Shown piece after piece: positions 6,576-13,793 of a DNA stretch of 17,515 bases (position 1 is the stretch's first letter; each line of letters opens with the position of its first letter). The notes beneath the pieces were generated by a model. That model was given only the letters and a program-made list of their open reading frames with translations. It ran no database searches and was not told the origin of the DNA. Position numbers and translations under genes: made by a program. This DNA is from Candidatus Oleimmundimicrobium americanum (GTDB taxonomy: Bacteria; Actinomycetota; Aquicultoria; UBA3085; Oleimmundimicrobiaceae): assembly GCA_002366545.1 (NCBI GenBank), contig DFBH01000080.1, positions 1 through 17,515 on the forward strand, read 5' to 3'.

Positions 6576-6720
6576 ATTGTAAAATTAAAATTATAAAGTG
6601 CAAAATGTAAATTTAGAAACATTTTTAAAATCTTCAATCTTCAATTCCTGCCTGCTGCACAGGCACAGTATTTTCTCTTTCAATTTAAAATTTCCAATCT
6701 TCAATTTACAATTCAAAATC
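6576..6720. repeat. AT-rich heptamer array between trpF and trpB1, with palindromic insert
   Basis: AATT/AAT steps recur every 7 bases: clear phases at 6630, 6637, 6644 and then 6683, 6690, 6697, 6704, 6711, 6718, with looser copies from 6576 to 6612. The last units lie inside the trpF 3' end and encode its final residues (DFEL) and stop. The two phased blocks are separated by a GC-rich insert (6647-6668) with the hairpin TGCCTG-CTGCA-CAGGCA. Confidence 0.75.
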
Positions 6721-7335
6721 CGTTGATGCTGCTTGACAAGCTTCTATAAAAGCTCGGATTTTGTTTGGGTCTTTCTTCCCCGGCCTTTCCTCGACTCCGC
6801 TACTCACATCAACGGCATAAGGCTGAACAAAATTTACGGCTTCAACAACATTTTCCGGATTGAGACCGCCCGAAAGAATTATCGGTTTGCCAAAATCCTT
6901 CGCCTTCTTTGCAATTTCCCAGTTGAAAATCTTACCCGTGCCACCAAGTTTTCCTTCTACAAAAGCATCAAGAAGGAAAGCATCAACATCATAATTACTC
7001 ATATTATTTAAATCACAAAAATCTTTAACCCGAAAAGCTTTAACAACTTTCTGAGAAAAATTTGCGCAATAAGCCGGAGACTCGCTTCCGTGAAACTGCA
7101 AAACATCAAGTCGACAACGAGAGGCAATTGTTTTTACCTTTTCTGCCTTTTCGTTAACAAACACGCCCACCTTGCTAATTGAGGACGAAAGAGCCGAACT
7201 TATCTCTTCTGCCGCCTCAACATCAATTTTTCTGAGACTATCAGCAAAGACAAATCCAAGAGCATCTGCTCCCAGTACATTTACAAGCAGGGCGTCCTCA
7301 ATATTTGTTATGCCACAAATTTTTATTCTTACCAT
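6706..7335 (-). CDS. trpF: Phosphoribosylanthranilate isomerase
   Basis: TrpF (209 aa) isomerises phosphoribosylanthranilate to CdRP, the third step of the pathway. The sequence shows KICGIT with the general base C7, R35, QFHG (80-83), the general acid D123 in LLDAFVEGKLGGTGKIFNW, LSGGLNPENV (154-163) and VDVSSGVE (175-182). The usual S-P-R motif reads S-L-R. The gene sits between trpB2 and trpB1. Its ribosome site is weak because the 56-base gap upstream is entirely heptamer repeat, ending GGCGGCTGAAAC before the ATG. Its own 3' end grades into the AT-rich array. Confidence 0.96.
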   Translation of the reverse strand: MVRIKICGITNIEDALLVNVLGADALGFVFADSLRKIDVEAAEEISSALSSSISKVGVFVNEKAEKVKTIASRCRLDVLQFHGSESPAYCANFSQKVVKAFRVKDFCDLNNMSNYDVDAFLLDAFVEGKLGGTGKIFNWEIAKKAKDFGKPIILSGGLNPENVVEAVNFVQPYAVDVSSGVEERPGKKDPNKIRAFIEACQAASTDFEL

Positions 7336-7338
7336 GTT

Positions 7339-7394
7339 TCAGCCGCCAGTCTCCAGCCCTCAGCTACCAGCTCTTGACTACCCACTCCTAACTA
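7339..7394. repeat. Heptamer array between trpB2 and trpF
   Basis: On the plus strand CAG repeats at exact 7-base steps (A at 7341, 7348, 7355, 7362, 7369), then after a one-base slip AC at 7377, 7384, 7391. The trpB2 stop (TAG at 7392-7394 on the minus strand) is part of the first unit, TAGTTAG. Confidence 0.8.
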
Positions 7395-8759
7395 TTTCAG
7401 GCCGGCTTCATAATCGGGAAGCTCGGCAAGTGCTTCTTCTATCTTCTCTTTAGGATACGCGTAATCTTTGAGATTGCCGGCGAGATAATTATCATAAGCC
7501 GATAAATCAAAATGACCATGGCCGCTAAAGCCAATTACAATGCATTTTTCCTCACCGGTTTCTTTGCATTTCATGGCTTCATCTATTGCTCCCTTTATCG
7601 CGTGAGCTGTTTCCGGAGCAGGGATAATACCCTCGGTCTTTGCAAAAAGAACAGCCGCCTCAAAAGCCGGATTTTGCGTATAGGCCCTCGCGCTTACTAT
7701 CCCCTTGTTGACTAACAGACATAAGAGAGGAGCGGCTCCATGATACCTGAGACCACCCGCGTGAATGGGTGATGGAACAAAGGTATGACCCAACGTGTGC
7801 ATCTTTAATAGCGGAGTCATTTGAGCTACGTCACCAAAATCGTACCTAAACATACCCTTGGTTAAGGTTGGGCAAGAGGTTGGCTCAACTCCAATTATCT
7901 CAATATCTTCACCGTCCAATTTATCTTTCACAAAAGGAAAGCTAAAACCGGCAAAGTTACTGCCTCCGCCAACGCATCCGACTATCACATCCGCCTTGTC
8001 TCCGGCTATCTTAAGCTGTTTCTTTATTTCCAATCCCATTATCGTTTGATGAAGAAGAACATGATTTAAAACGCTCCCCAGCGAATACTTTGCATCCTCG
8101 TGCGTTGCCGCATCCTCTACCGCCTCCGAAATCGCCATACCGAGACTCCCGGAAGTATCCGGATACTTTTCTAAAAAACCCCTCCCGGCGTTGGTTAAAT
8201 TCGTCGGCGAAGGAAAAACTTCTGCCCCCCATACGTGTATCAAGGACTTGCGATATGGTTTTTGCTCATAACTAACTTTTACCATATAAACGGTGCAATC
8301 AAGTCCGAACAAATTACATGCAAAAGAAAGAGCGCTTCCCCATTGCCCCGCCCCGGTCTCGGTACATATCCTCTTGGTCCCTTCCATTTTGTTGTAGTAT
8401 GCTTGGGCTACTGCCGTATTCGGCTTATGGCTTCCCGGAGGACTCACGCTTTCGTTCTTGTAGTAGATTCTTGCCGGTGTGCCAAGAGCTTTTTCAAGAC
8501 GAACCGCCCTGTGAAGAGGAGTAGGTCTCCAAATCTTGTAGATGTTTCTTATCTCGTCCGGTATCTCGATCCATCTCTCCATGCTAACCTCTTGTTTAAT
8601 AAGCTCCATTGGAAAAATGGGTGCAAGATCCTTTGGACCTACCGGCTCACCGGTTTTTGGATTTAACGGCGGCAAAAGAGGTGCGGGCAAATCCGGCTGT
8701 ATGTTATACCACGCCGTTGGCATCTCTTTCTCACTTAAGAAAATCTTGTTATCATCCAT
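7392..8759 (-). CDS. trpB2: TrpB2-type tryptophan synthase beta-like enzyme
   Basis: A 455-aa PLP enzyme of the longer TrpB2 subfamily. The N-terminal extension (MPTAWYNIQPDLPAPLLPPL) and WRPTPLHRAVRLEK are typical of that family. The PLP lysine is K112 in NESVSPPGSHKPNTA, with TETGAGQWGSALS in place of the TrpB1 GAGQHG loop, and GGGSN further on. TrpB2 proteins lack the usual TrpA contacts and can work alone; some archaeal ones use O-phosphoserine. The ATG has AAGGAG 8 bases upstream. Its place between trpC and trpF gives this operon two beta subunits, which may serve indole salvage or a different amino donor. Subfamily is firm, the substrate is not known from sequence. Confidence 0.93.
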   Translation of the reverse strand: MDDNKIFLSEKEMPTAWYNIQPDLPAPLLPPLNPKTGEPVGPKDLAPIFPMELIKQEVSMERWIEIPDEIRNIYKIWRPTPLHRAVRLEKALGTPARIYYKNESVSPPGSHKPNTAVAQAYYNKMEGTKRICTETGAGQWGSALSFACNLFGLDCTVYMVKVSYEQKPYRKSLIHVWGAEVFPSPTNLTNAGRGFLEKYPDTSGSLGMAISEAVEDAATHEDAKYSLGSVLNHVLLHQTIMGLEIKKQLKIAGDKADVIVGCVGGGSNFAGFSFPFVKDKLDGEDIEIIGVEPTSCPTLTKGMFRYDFGDVAQMTPLLKMHTLGHTFVPSPIHAGGLRYHGAAPLLCLLVNKGIVSARAYTQNPAFEAAVLFAKTEGIIPAPETAHAIKGAIDEAMKCKETGEEKCIVIGFSGHGHFDLSAYDNYLAGNLKDYAYPKEKIEEALAELPDYEAGLK

Positions 8760-8779
8760 TTGATTCGCTCCTTTTTATT

Positions 8780-8839
8780 AGTTTTTAGTTAACAGTTTCA
8801 ATTAACAGCTGCCAGTCCCCCAGCCGCCAGCTTCCAGTT
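8780..8839. repeat. Heptamer array between trpC and trpB2
   Basis: AG steps fall at 8780, 8787, 8794, then 8807, 8814, then 8822, 8829, 8836: 7-base phase with two one-base slips. Units change gradually from TAGTTAA to CAGCCGC. The rest of the gap (8840-8918) is AT-rich with more AAGTTAA-like units (minus strand) reaching the trpC stop; I see no gene in it. Confidence 0.75.
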
Positions 8840-8918
8840 AAAATTTAAAACAAAAAACCTTTAAAGTATTTTAATTTTACATTATAGTTCCTCATTCTTC
8901 AGTTCTTTAACTTTTGAC

Positions 8919-9701
8919 TTAACTTTTGCCCAATAATTCTCTTACTTTTCTTCCGACATCCTCACTTCTCACTATAGCTTCTCCTACCAAAGCAGCATCC
9001 ACTCCGGAGCTTTTTAATATTATTATATCCTTGCGGTCATGCACCCCGCTTTCGCTGACCACAACCTTATTTAAGGGAATGCGATGAAGCAAATTAACGG
9101 AATTGGCCAAGTTCACCTCAAATGTGCTCAAATTTCGATTATTTATTCCTATAATCTCAGCACCATTCTTTAAAGCCCTCTCAATCTCCCTCTCCGTGCG
9201 AGCTTCAACCAATGCACCCAAACCTAATTTTTTGGTTAAATCCAAAAGTTTTGCCAAAATCTCATCGTCAAGGATAGAAACTATTAAAAGAATTGCATCG
9301 GCCCCGGCTACGCGGGATTCATAAATTTGATATTCATCAAAGATAAAATCCTTGTGCAATACAGGAATGGAGGTATTTTCCTTAACAGCTTTTAAATAAT
9401 TCAAATTCCCATCAAAATAATTTTTCTCGGTAAGAACCGATATTGCGGAAGCGCCATTTTGTTCATATGCCTTTGCCAACTCAACAGGATTAAAGTCCTC
9501 TCTAATAACTCCCGCTGAAGGGGAAGCTTTCTTTATCTCCGCGATAAGACTTAAACTTTTTCCTTTAATTGCAGCTTTAAAATCCCTCGTAGGAAGTAAA
9601 TTAGAGATTTGTTCCTTTAAGATTTCTAAGGGAAATTTTCTTTTTTGCTCTTGAAGTTCTATTCTTTTATCTTCAACTATCTTTTTTAAAATCGTTTTCA
9701 T
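8919..9701 (-). CDS. trpC: Indole-3-glycerol phosphate synthase
   Basis: TrpC (260 aa) closes the ring of CdRP with loss of CO2 and water to give indole-3-glycerol phosphate. It is a single-domain enzyme, not fused to TrpF. Catalytic elements are all visible: AEIKKASPS (54-62), VLHKDFI (114-120), LVEARTE, GINNRNL and SESGV. I start at the ATG at 9701; a TTG at 9716 would add five residues and has no better ribosome site. Both starts have only weak GGA-type sites, and the gene follows trpD after 27 bases, so translation may depend on trpD. The stop lies in AGTTAAG, a unit of the downstream heptamer region. Confidence 0.96.
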   Translation of the reverse strand: MKTILKKIVEDKRIELQEQKRKFPLEILKEQISNLLPTRDFKAAIKGKSLSLIAEIKKASPSAGVIREDFNPVELAKAYEQNGASAISVLTEKNYFDGNLNYLKAVKENTSIPVLHKDFIFDEYQIYESRVAGADAILLIVSILDDEILAKLLDLTKKLGLGALVEARTEREIERALKNGAEIIGINNRNLSTFEVNLANSVNLLHRIPLNKVVVSESGVHDRKDIIILKSSGVDAALVGEAIVRSEDVGRKVRELLGKS

Positions 9702-9728
9702 GTAAATCCATTCCAAACTCTACGCTTT

Positions 9729-10757
9729 TTAATGTTTCTCCCGACTTAACTTTTGGCTAAATTCCACCAAATTATTAAGTTTCTTAAGAGCCGCTCCCGA
9801 GTCGATGGACTTTTGAGCAAGTTCTACAGCATCTCTCAAATTACTCGCCTTACCACCAACCAAAATCGCACCCGCGGAATTAAACACGACGATATCTCGT
9901 TTTGAACCTTTTTCTCCGTTAAGAATCGCCTTGGTTATGCAGGCATTCTCAGAAACATCTCCGCCCAATATATCACTTGGCCTGGATCTTCTTAAACCAA
10001 ACTCCTCGGGTTCTACTTTATAACTTTTAACTTCTCCATTTTTAAGCTCAGAAACTTTGCTTGGCCCCGTGGTTGAAAGTTCATCAAGTCCATCGGCACC
10101 GTGAACAACAAGGGCATGTTTGGTTCCCAAATTACCCAACACTTGAGCAAAAATATCCGTTAACTTTTCATTATATACGCCAATTATCTGAGCCGGAGCT
10201 TTTGCAGGATTAGTTAAAGGACCGAGTGCGTTGAAGGCCGTTCTAATTCCCATTGCTTTGCGGCTGGGCATCACATACTTCATTGCAGGATGAAACATTG
10301 GCGCAAACATGAAACCTATTCCGACTTCGTCAATACACTTAGCCACCTGCTCCGGGGTAAGCGTGACACAAACCCCCAAAGCTTCTAAAAGATCAGCGCT
10401 GCCACAGCGACTCGAAATAGAACGATTCCCGTGTTTAGCAATACAAACACCGGCTCCCGCGGCTACAAAAGCAGCAATCGTCGAAATATTGAAGGTCCCG
10501 GAAGAATCGCCACCCGTACCACACGTATCCACAACAAATTTATGTTCGGGACTTACTTGAGCTACTTTCCTAATCATGCCCTCGGCAAGACCAGTAAACT
10601 CATCTACGGTTTCGCCCTTCATCCTGAGAGCCGTCAAGAATGAGCCGATTTGAGCATCGTGAGTTTGCCCGCTCATTATTTCATCCATCACCGCTCTCGA
10701 TTCTTCCCTGGTTAAATCCCTCTTTCCTATTAGCTTTTTAATTGCTTCGACTATCAT
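9729..10757 (-). CDS. trpD: Anthranilate phosphoribosyltransferase
   Basis: TrpD (342 aa) joins anthranilate to PRPP. The signature PRPP-binding loop CGTGGDSSGTFNIST (79-93) and KHGNRSISSRCGSADLLEALG (from 108) are complete. The N-terminal helical bundle and metal-site region are present, and the length is normal. There is no fused glutamine amidotransferase domain; trpG is a separate gene upstream. The ATG has GGAGG 6 bases before it, one of the strongest sites in the operon, placed right after the upstream heptamer array. Confidence 0.97.
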   Translation of the reverse strand: MIVEAIKKLIGKRDLTREESRAVMDEIMSGQTHDAQIGSFLTALRMKGETVDEFTGLAEGMIRKVAQVSPEHKFVVDTCGTGGDSSGTFNISTIAAFVAAGAGVCIAKHGNRSISSRCGSADLLEALGVCVTLTPEQVAKCIDEVGIGFMFAPMFHPAMKYVMPSRKAMGIRTAFNALGPLTNPAKAPAQIIGVYNEKLTDIFAQVLGNLGTKHALVVHGADGLDELSTTGPSKVSELKNGEVKSYKVEPEEFGLRRSRPSDILGGDVSENACITKAILNGEKGSKRDIVVFNSAGAILVGGKASNLRDAVELAQKSIDSGAALKKLNNLVEFSQKLSREKH

Positions 10758-10774
10758 TTTTTACCTCCCTTTTA

Positions 10775-10860
10775 AGTCGGGAGTTGGTAGTTAGGAGTTG
10801 GGAGTTAATAATTTAATTAATTGCTCCCTGCTACCCATTTTCTACCCACTTCCCATTAAT
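10775..10860. repeat. Paired heptamer arrays between trpG and trpD
   Basis: Plus-strand AGT recurs at exactly 10775, 10782, 10789, 10796 and 10803. After an AT-rich spacer a C-rich arm (10824-10855: CTCCCTG CTACCCA ... CCCACTT CCCATTA) has the opposite composition. The inner edges GGGAG (10800-10804) and CTCCC (10824-10828) can pair. The C-rich arm runs up to the trpG stop region. Confidence 0.75.
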
Positions 10861-11428
10861 TAACTGATAATTTCAAAAAATTATCCAATATTTTTTTACC
10901 TTCCGTTGTTAATATAGATTCAGGATGAAACTGAATCCCCTCCAACAAATACTCTTTATGTCTTACGCCCATAATTATTCCGTCCTCAGTCTTAGCGGAT
11001 ACTTCAAAACAAGCCGGCAAAGACTTCGCTTCCGCAATTAGCGAGTGGTAACGGGTGGCAATGAATGGGTTTTCTATGCTCTTAAAAATTGTTTTCCCGT
11101 CATGATGGATTGCTGAAGTTTTTCCATGTACAGGGCAAGCTCCTCTTATGATTTTTCCACCCAAAGCCTGAACAATTGATTGGTGGCCTAAACACACCCC
11201 CAAAATTGGTATTTTCCCCATAAAATTTTTGACTAAATCCACGGATATTCCAGCTTCATTTGGAGTACAGGGGCCCGGAGAAATAACTATATGGTCGGGA
11301 TTCATGTTTTCTATTTCGGCAAGCGTGATTTTATCATTGCGAAATATCTTTAAATCCGCACCAAGTTCTCCTAAATACTGAACCAAATTATATGTAAATG
11401 AGTCATAATTATCTATCATTAAAATCAT
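10856..11428 (-). CDS. trpG: Anthranilate synthase glutamine amidotransferase component
   Basis: TrpG (190 aa) is a class I glutaminase that supplies ammonia to TrpE. The triad is C79 (GVCLGHQ), H168 and E170 (FHPES). IDNYDSFTYNLVQYL at the start and ISPGPCTP (49-56) are standard. The gene is a free-standing amidotransferase; no pabA-type partner is present, and in this context it belongs to tryptophan synthesis, though TrpG can also serve PabB in some bacteria. AGGGGG lies 7 bases before the ATG. The gap to trpE is filled by two opposed heptamer arrays. Confidence 0.97.
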   Translation of the reverse strand: MILMIDNYDSFTYNLVQYLGELGADLKIFRNDKITLAEIENMNPDHIVISPGPCTPNEAGISVDLVKNFMGKIPILGVCLGHQSIVQALGGKIIRGACPVHGKTSAIHHDGKTIFKSIENPFIATRYHSLIAEAKSLPACFEVSAKTEDGIIMGVRHKEYLLEGIQFHPESILTTEGKKILDNFLKLSVN

Positions 11429-11443
11429 TTCAAACCCCCTATT

Positions 11444-11485
11444 AGTTAACAGTCGTTAGTTCGTAGTTGATAGTCGGTAGTCAAA
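11444..11485. repeat. AGT heptamer array, trpG side of the trpE-trpG gap
   Basis: Six AGT triplets on the plus strand fall at 11444, 11451, 11458, 11465, 11472 and 11479 with no slip; units are TAGTTAA, CAGTCGT, TAGTTCG, TAGTTGA, TAGTCGG, TAGTCAA. Its end is the inverted partner of the array at 11527-11557. Confidence 0.85.
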
Positions 11486-11526
11486 AGACCATTTTTAATT
11501 TTCATTTCTACCCCTTACCCTTCCTA

Positions 11527-11557
11527 ACTCCTCACTCCTCACTACCGACTCCCCACT
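11527..11557. repeat. ACT heptamer array, trpE side of the trpE-trpG gap
   Basis: ACT on the plus strand recurs at 11527, 11534, 11541, 11548 and 11555 in perfect 7-base phase. ACTACCGACT (11541-11550) is the exact reverse complement of 11472-11481. On the transcript the first unit (TAGTGGG) supplies the TAG stop of trpE. Confidence 0.85.
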
Positions 11558-13025
11558 AAATGAGTCCCTCCTCTGCCATTTTTATGGCTTTAAACATCCC
11601 TTTGGCTTTATTTATTGTTTCCTCATATTCGTTTTTAGGAACTGAATCGTAAACGATGCCGGCTCCGGCTTGTACATAAGCTACATCTTTATGAACGATA
11701 ATCGTCCGAATGGTTATACACGAATCAAGGTCGCCGGAATAGCTAAAATAGCCCACAGCTCCCGCGTACGGCCCCCGCGCCGTCGATTCAAGTTCATCAA
11801 TTATCTCCATCGCCCTTATTTTTGGTGCACCAGAAACGGTTCCGGCCGGGAAAATCGCCTGTAAGGCGTCAAATGAATCTTTCCCGTTTTCAAGTTGGCC
11901 TGAAACGGTAGAAACAATATGCATAACATGAGAATATTTCTCTATGCTCATTAAATCACCGACTTCGACAGTTCCCGGCTCAGACACACGACCAATATCA
12001 TTTCTACCTAAATCAACGAGCATAATGTGCTCCGCCCGTTCTTTTTGATCGTTCAACAAATCCTTTTCCAACCTTGCATCTTCCTCATCATCTGCACCGC
12101 GAGGTCGCGTTCCTGCTATTGGACAGGTAAAAACTCTATCCTTCTGAACCTTAACGAGAGATTCGGGGGAAGAGCCAATAATCTCTAATTTCCCGTGTTT
12201 TAAGTAATACATATACGGGGACGGATTTATCATTCTCAAAGCGCGGTAAATATCAAACGGATCTGATGAAGTTTTGGTAGAAAATCTCTGAGAGAGCACC
12301 ACTTGAAACACATCACCGGCTCTAATATATTCTTTTGCTTTTTCGACGGCCCCGACAAAATTTTCTTCAGACATATTTGAAGCTACATCGCAATCCTTAC
12401 TTCCTGCCGATTTAGAACAACCCGGTCGAGGAGATTGAAGCTTCTCGACAAGAGTATCAACTTTACAAATTGCTTCCTCATAAACAGATTTTAAATCCTC
12501 ATTTACATGAGCGTTTGCCACTACTTTAATTTTGTGCTTTAAGTGGTCAAATATAAGAATCGTGTCGGTAAAGAAAAATGACATCTCCGGAAAATGAAGG
12601 TCATCGTGAACGGTCTTTGGGATGTCTTCGAAGTACCTAATCATATCGTAACCGAGATATCCAACCGCGCCACCGAAAAAAGGAGGTAAATTCTGAACTT
12701 CGGCCGGACGATATTTCGAAATTATATCCCTGATGGCATCCAAGGGATTTGCAAGCTCCACAATTTCTTCTTTCTCGTGATTTTTAATAGAAACCAAACC
12801 GTTTTCGCATTTAACCGTCAAATACGGATTGCATCCGAGAAATGAGTAACGGCCAAACCTCTCTCCTTTTTCTGCACTTTCAAACAAAAAAGCATAATCA
12901 CTTTTTCCAAGTTTTTGAAAAGCCGAAACAGGTGTCTCAACATCCGCAATCAACTCGCGGTAAACCGGGATTAAATTAAAATTCTTCGCTAATTTTTTAA
13001 ACTCTTCAAAATCCGGATAATACAC
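11556..13025 (-). CDS. trpE: Anthranilate synthase component I
   Basis: TrpE (489 aa) converts chorismate to anthranilate with ammonia from TrpG. The N-terminal tryptophan-binding segment is present as LFESAEKGERFGRYSFLG (47-64; S50 is the feedback-site serine), so end-product inhibition is likely. The catalytic half shows IAGTRPRG (303-310), the DLGRNDIGRV segment, GTVSGAPK (395-402) and QAGAGIV (452-458). An open frame continues to 13145, but those 40 residues are the T-box and terminator read in frame. I start at GTG 13025, with GGAGG 4 bases upstream and just after the leader terminator; the protein then begins MYYPDFEEFKKLAKN as in other TrpEs. First gene of the operon. Confidence 0.95.
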   Translation of the reverse strand: MYYPDFEEFKKLAKNFNLIPVYRELIADVETPVSAFQKLGKSDYAFLFESAEKGERFGRYSFLGCNPYLTVKCENGLVSIKNHEKEEIVELANPLDAIRDIISKYRPAEVQNLPPFFGGAVGYLGYDMIRYFEDIPKTVHDDLHFPEMSFFFTDTILIFDHLKHKIKVVANAHVNEDLKSVYEEAICKVDTLVEKLQSPRPGCSKSAGSKDCDVASNMSEENFVGAVEKAKEYIRAGDVFQVVLSQRFSTKTSSDPFDIYRALRMINPSPYMYYLKHGKLEIIGSSPESLVKVQKDRVFTCPIAGTRPRGADDEEDARLEKDLLNDQKERAEHIMLVDLGRNDIGRVSEPGTVEVGDLMSIEKYSHVMHIVSTVSGQLENGKDSFDALQAIFPAGTVSGAPKIRAMEIIDELESTARGPYAGAVGYFSYSGDLDSCITIRTIIVHKDVAYVQAGAGIVYDSVPKNEYEETINKAKGMFKAIKMAEEGLI

Positions 13026-13036
13026 TTCTCCTCCAA

Positions 13037-13325
13037 AATAAAAAAATCTCCCGTCTCTAAGAGACGAAAGATTAATTCCGTGGTACCACTCTACTTCCCC
13101 CCAATGTATTCGGAGGGCTCTCGCACAAAGTACAATCCACTTCATTTAAAAATGGATGATACTCGATTCCTTTTAACGGTGGAATTTCCGATTCCGCTAC
13201 TCCCTAAAAGCCCTTAAAGTTTCGCTTCATCCCTCGGAGATCCATTCACCCAAATCCTTAACACCGGTTCTCAGCTACCCCGGCTCTCTATAGTTAGTCA
13301 ATTTGGATTACTAATTCTCCTCAAA
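13037..13325 (-). promoter_or_regulatory. T-box riboswitch, tryptophan-specific (UGG specifier)
   Basis: The leader reads uncharged tRNA and lets transcription continue into trpE. Visible parts in order on the minus strand: stem I base GGAGA (13316-13320) pairing with TCTCC (13236-13240); CCAAAT/ATTTGG higher in stem I; the AGAGAGCC and GGTAGCTGAGAACC distal elements; the specifier region GGTGAATGGATC with UGG (13242-13244) followed by A; stem III CCCTCC...GGGGGG; the T-box AGAGTGGTACCACGG (13078-13092); then a terminator. UGG is the Trp codon, matching the operon. The acceptor-pairing bulge reads TGGT, so the tRNA-Trp discriminator should be A, or G by wobble. Confidence 0.93.
13040..13073 (-). 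terminator. T-box leader terminator before trpE
   Basis: On the minus strand AATCT-TT-CGTCTC, a TTA loop and GAGACG-GG-AGATT form a 13-bp stem including two G-U pairs, followed by seven T residues (13040-13046). Its 5' side directly follows the T-box sequence, as required for a switch between antiterminator and terminator. Confidence 0.9.
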
Positions 13326-13333
13326 GGTTATTT

Positions 13334-13381
13334 TGTTTATAAAATTTATAAAAGTTTATCAAAAAATGAATCTCGGGTCAA
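13334..13381 (-). promoter_or_regulatory. Promoter of the trp operon
   Basis: TTGACC (13376-13381), a 17-base spacer and TAAACT (13353-13358) would start RNA about 25 bases before stem I. A second option, TTGATA (13357-13362) with TAAACA (13334-13339) at 17 bases, would start closer. Both fit the leader; the first has the better -35 box. Confidence 0.5.
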
Positions 13382-13417
13382 TAAAGGTCGATAAAGAGAA
13401 GGTTTTTGTATCTCAAG

Positions 13418-13747
13418 TTAAGCTTCTTCGCCCACTCTTTCAGACTCCTTAATTTTTTTCTTTAATGCTTTATCAACTTTCTCGTAACCTATTTTTGCTT
13501 CTTTTCCAACTGCCTCAAAAATCTTTCCTTTTTTAGACTCATACGCTTCTTTGCCGGATTCAACAAATTCCTCGGCTTTTTCTTTTAATTCTTTTCGCAT
13601 TTCCTTCCCGGGCTTTGGTGCTATTAAAAATCCAGCGAAAACTCCCGCTAAAGCTCCTGCTGCAGCTCCCAAACCAAGACCTATGCCCATCCCAGAGAGA
13701 AAAATTTTCGTCGAATGAACTATTCCTTCCAACCGTTCCTCCGTCAT
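13418..13747 (-). CDS. YtxH domain protein
   Basis: A 109-aa protein with one glycine/alanine-rich hydrophobic segment (about 17-43, GMGIGLGLGAAAGALAGVFAGFLIAP) followed by the YtxH hallmark LIAPKPGKEMR (41-51) and a charged, lysine/glutamate-rich helix to the end. YtxH proteins are small membrane proteins often linked to general stress; their biochemical role is not established. I use the ATG at 13747 because GGAGG lies 8 bases upstream; a GTG at 13756 would overlap that site. It is the last gene of the small-membrane-protein cluster and is followed by the trp promoter; no convincing terminator is seen between them. Confidence 0.85.
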   Translation of the reverse strand: MTEERLEGIVHSTKIFLSGMGIGLGLGAAAGALAGVFAGFLIAPKPGKEMRKELKEKAEEFVESGKEAYESKKGKIFEAVGKEAKIGYEKVDKALKKKIKESERVGEEA

Positions 13748-13793
13748 CAAAAACACCTCCCAGAAAGTTTCTGCTTACACTTTTAATTATAAC

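Noticed and set aside
8235..8666. 143-aa open frame on the plus strand opposite trpB2
   Set aside because: It lies wholly within a clear trpB2 coding region and shows no recognisable domain.
13026..13145. N-terminal extension of TrpE or a leader peptide
   Set aside because: The bases form the T-box and its terminator; the translated residues do not resemble TrpE, and a better start follows the terminator.
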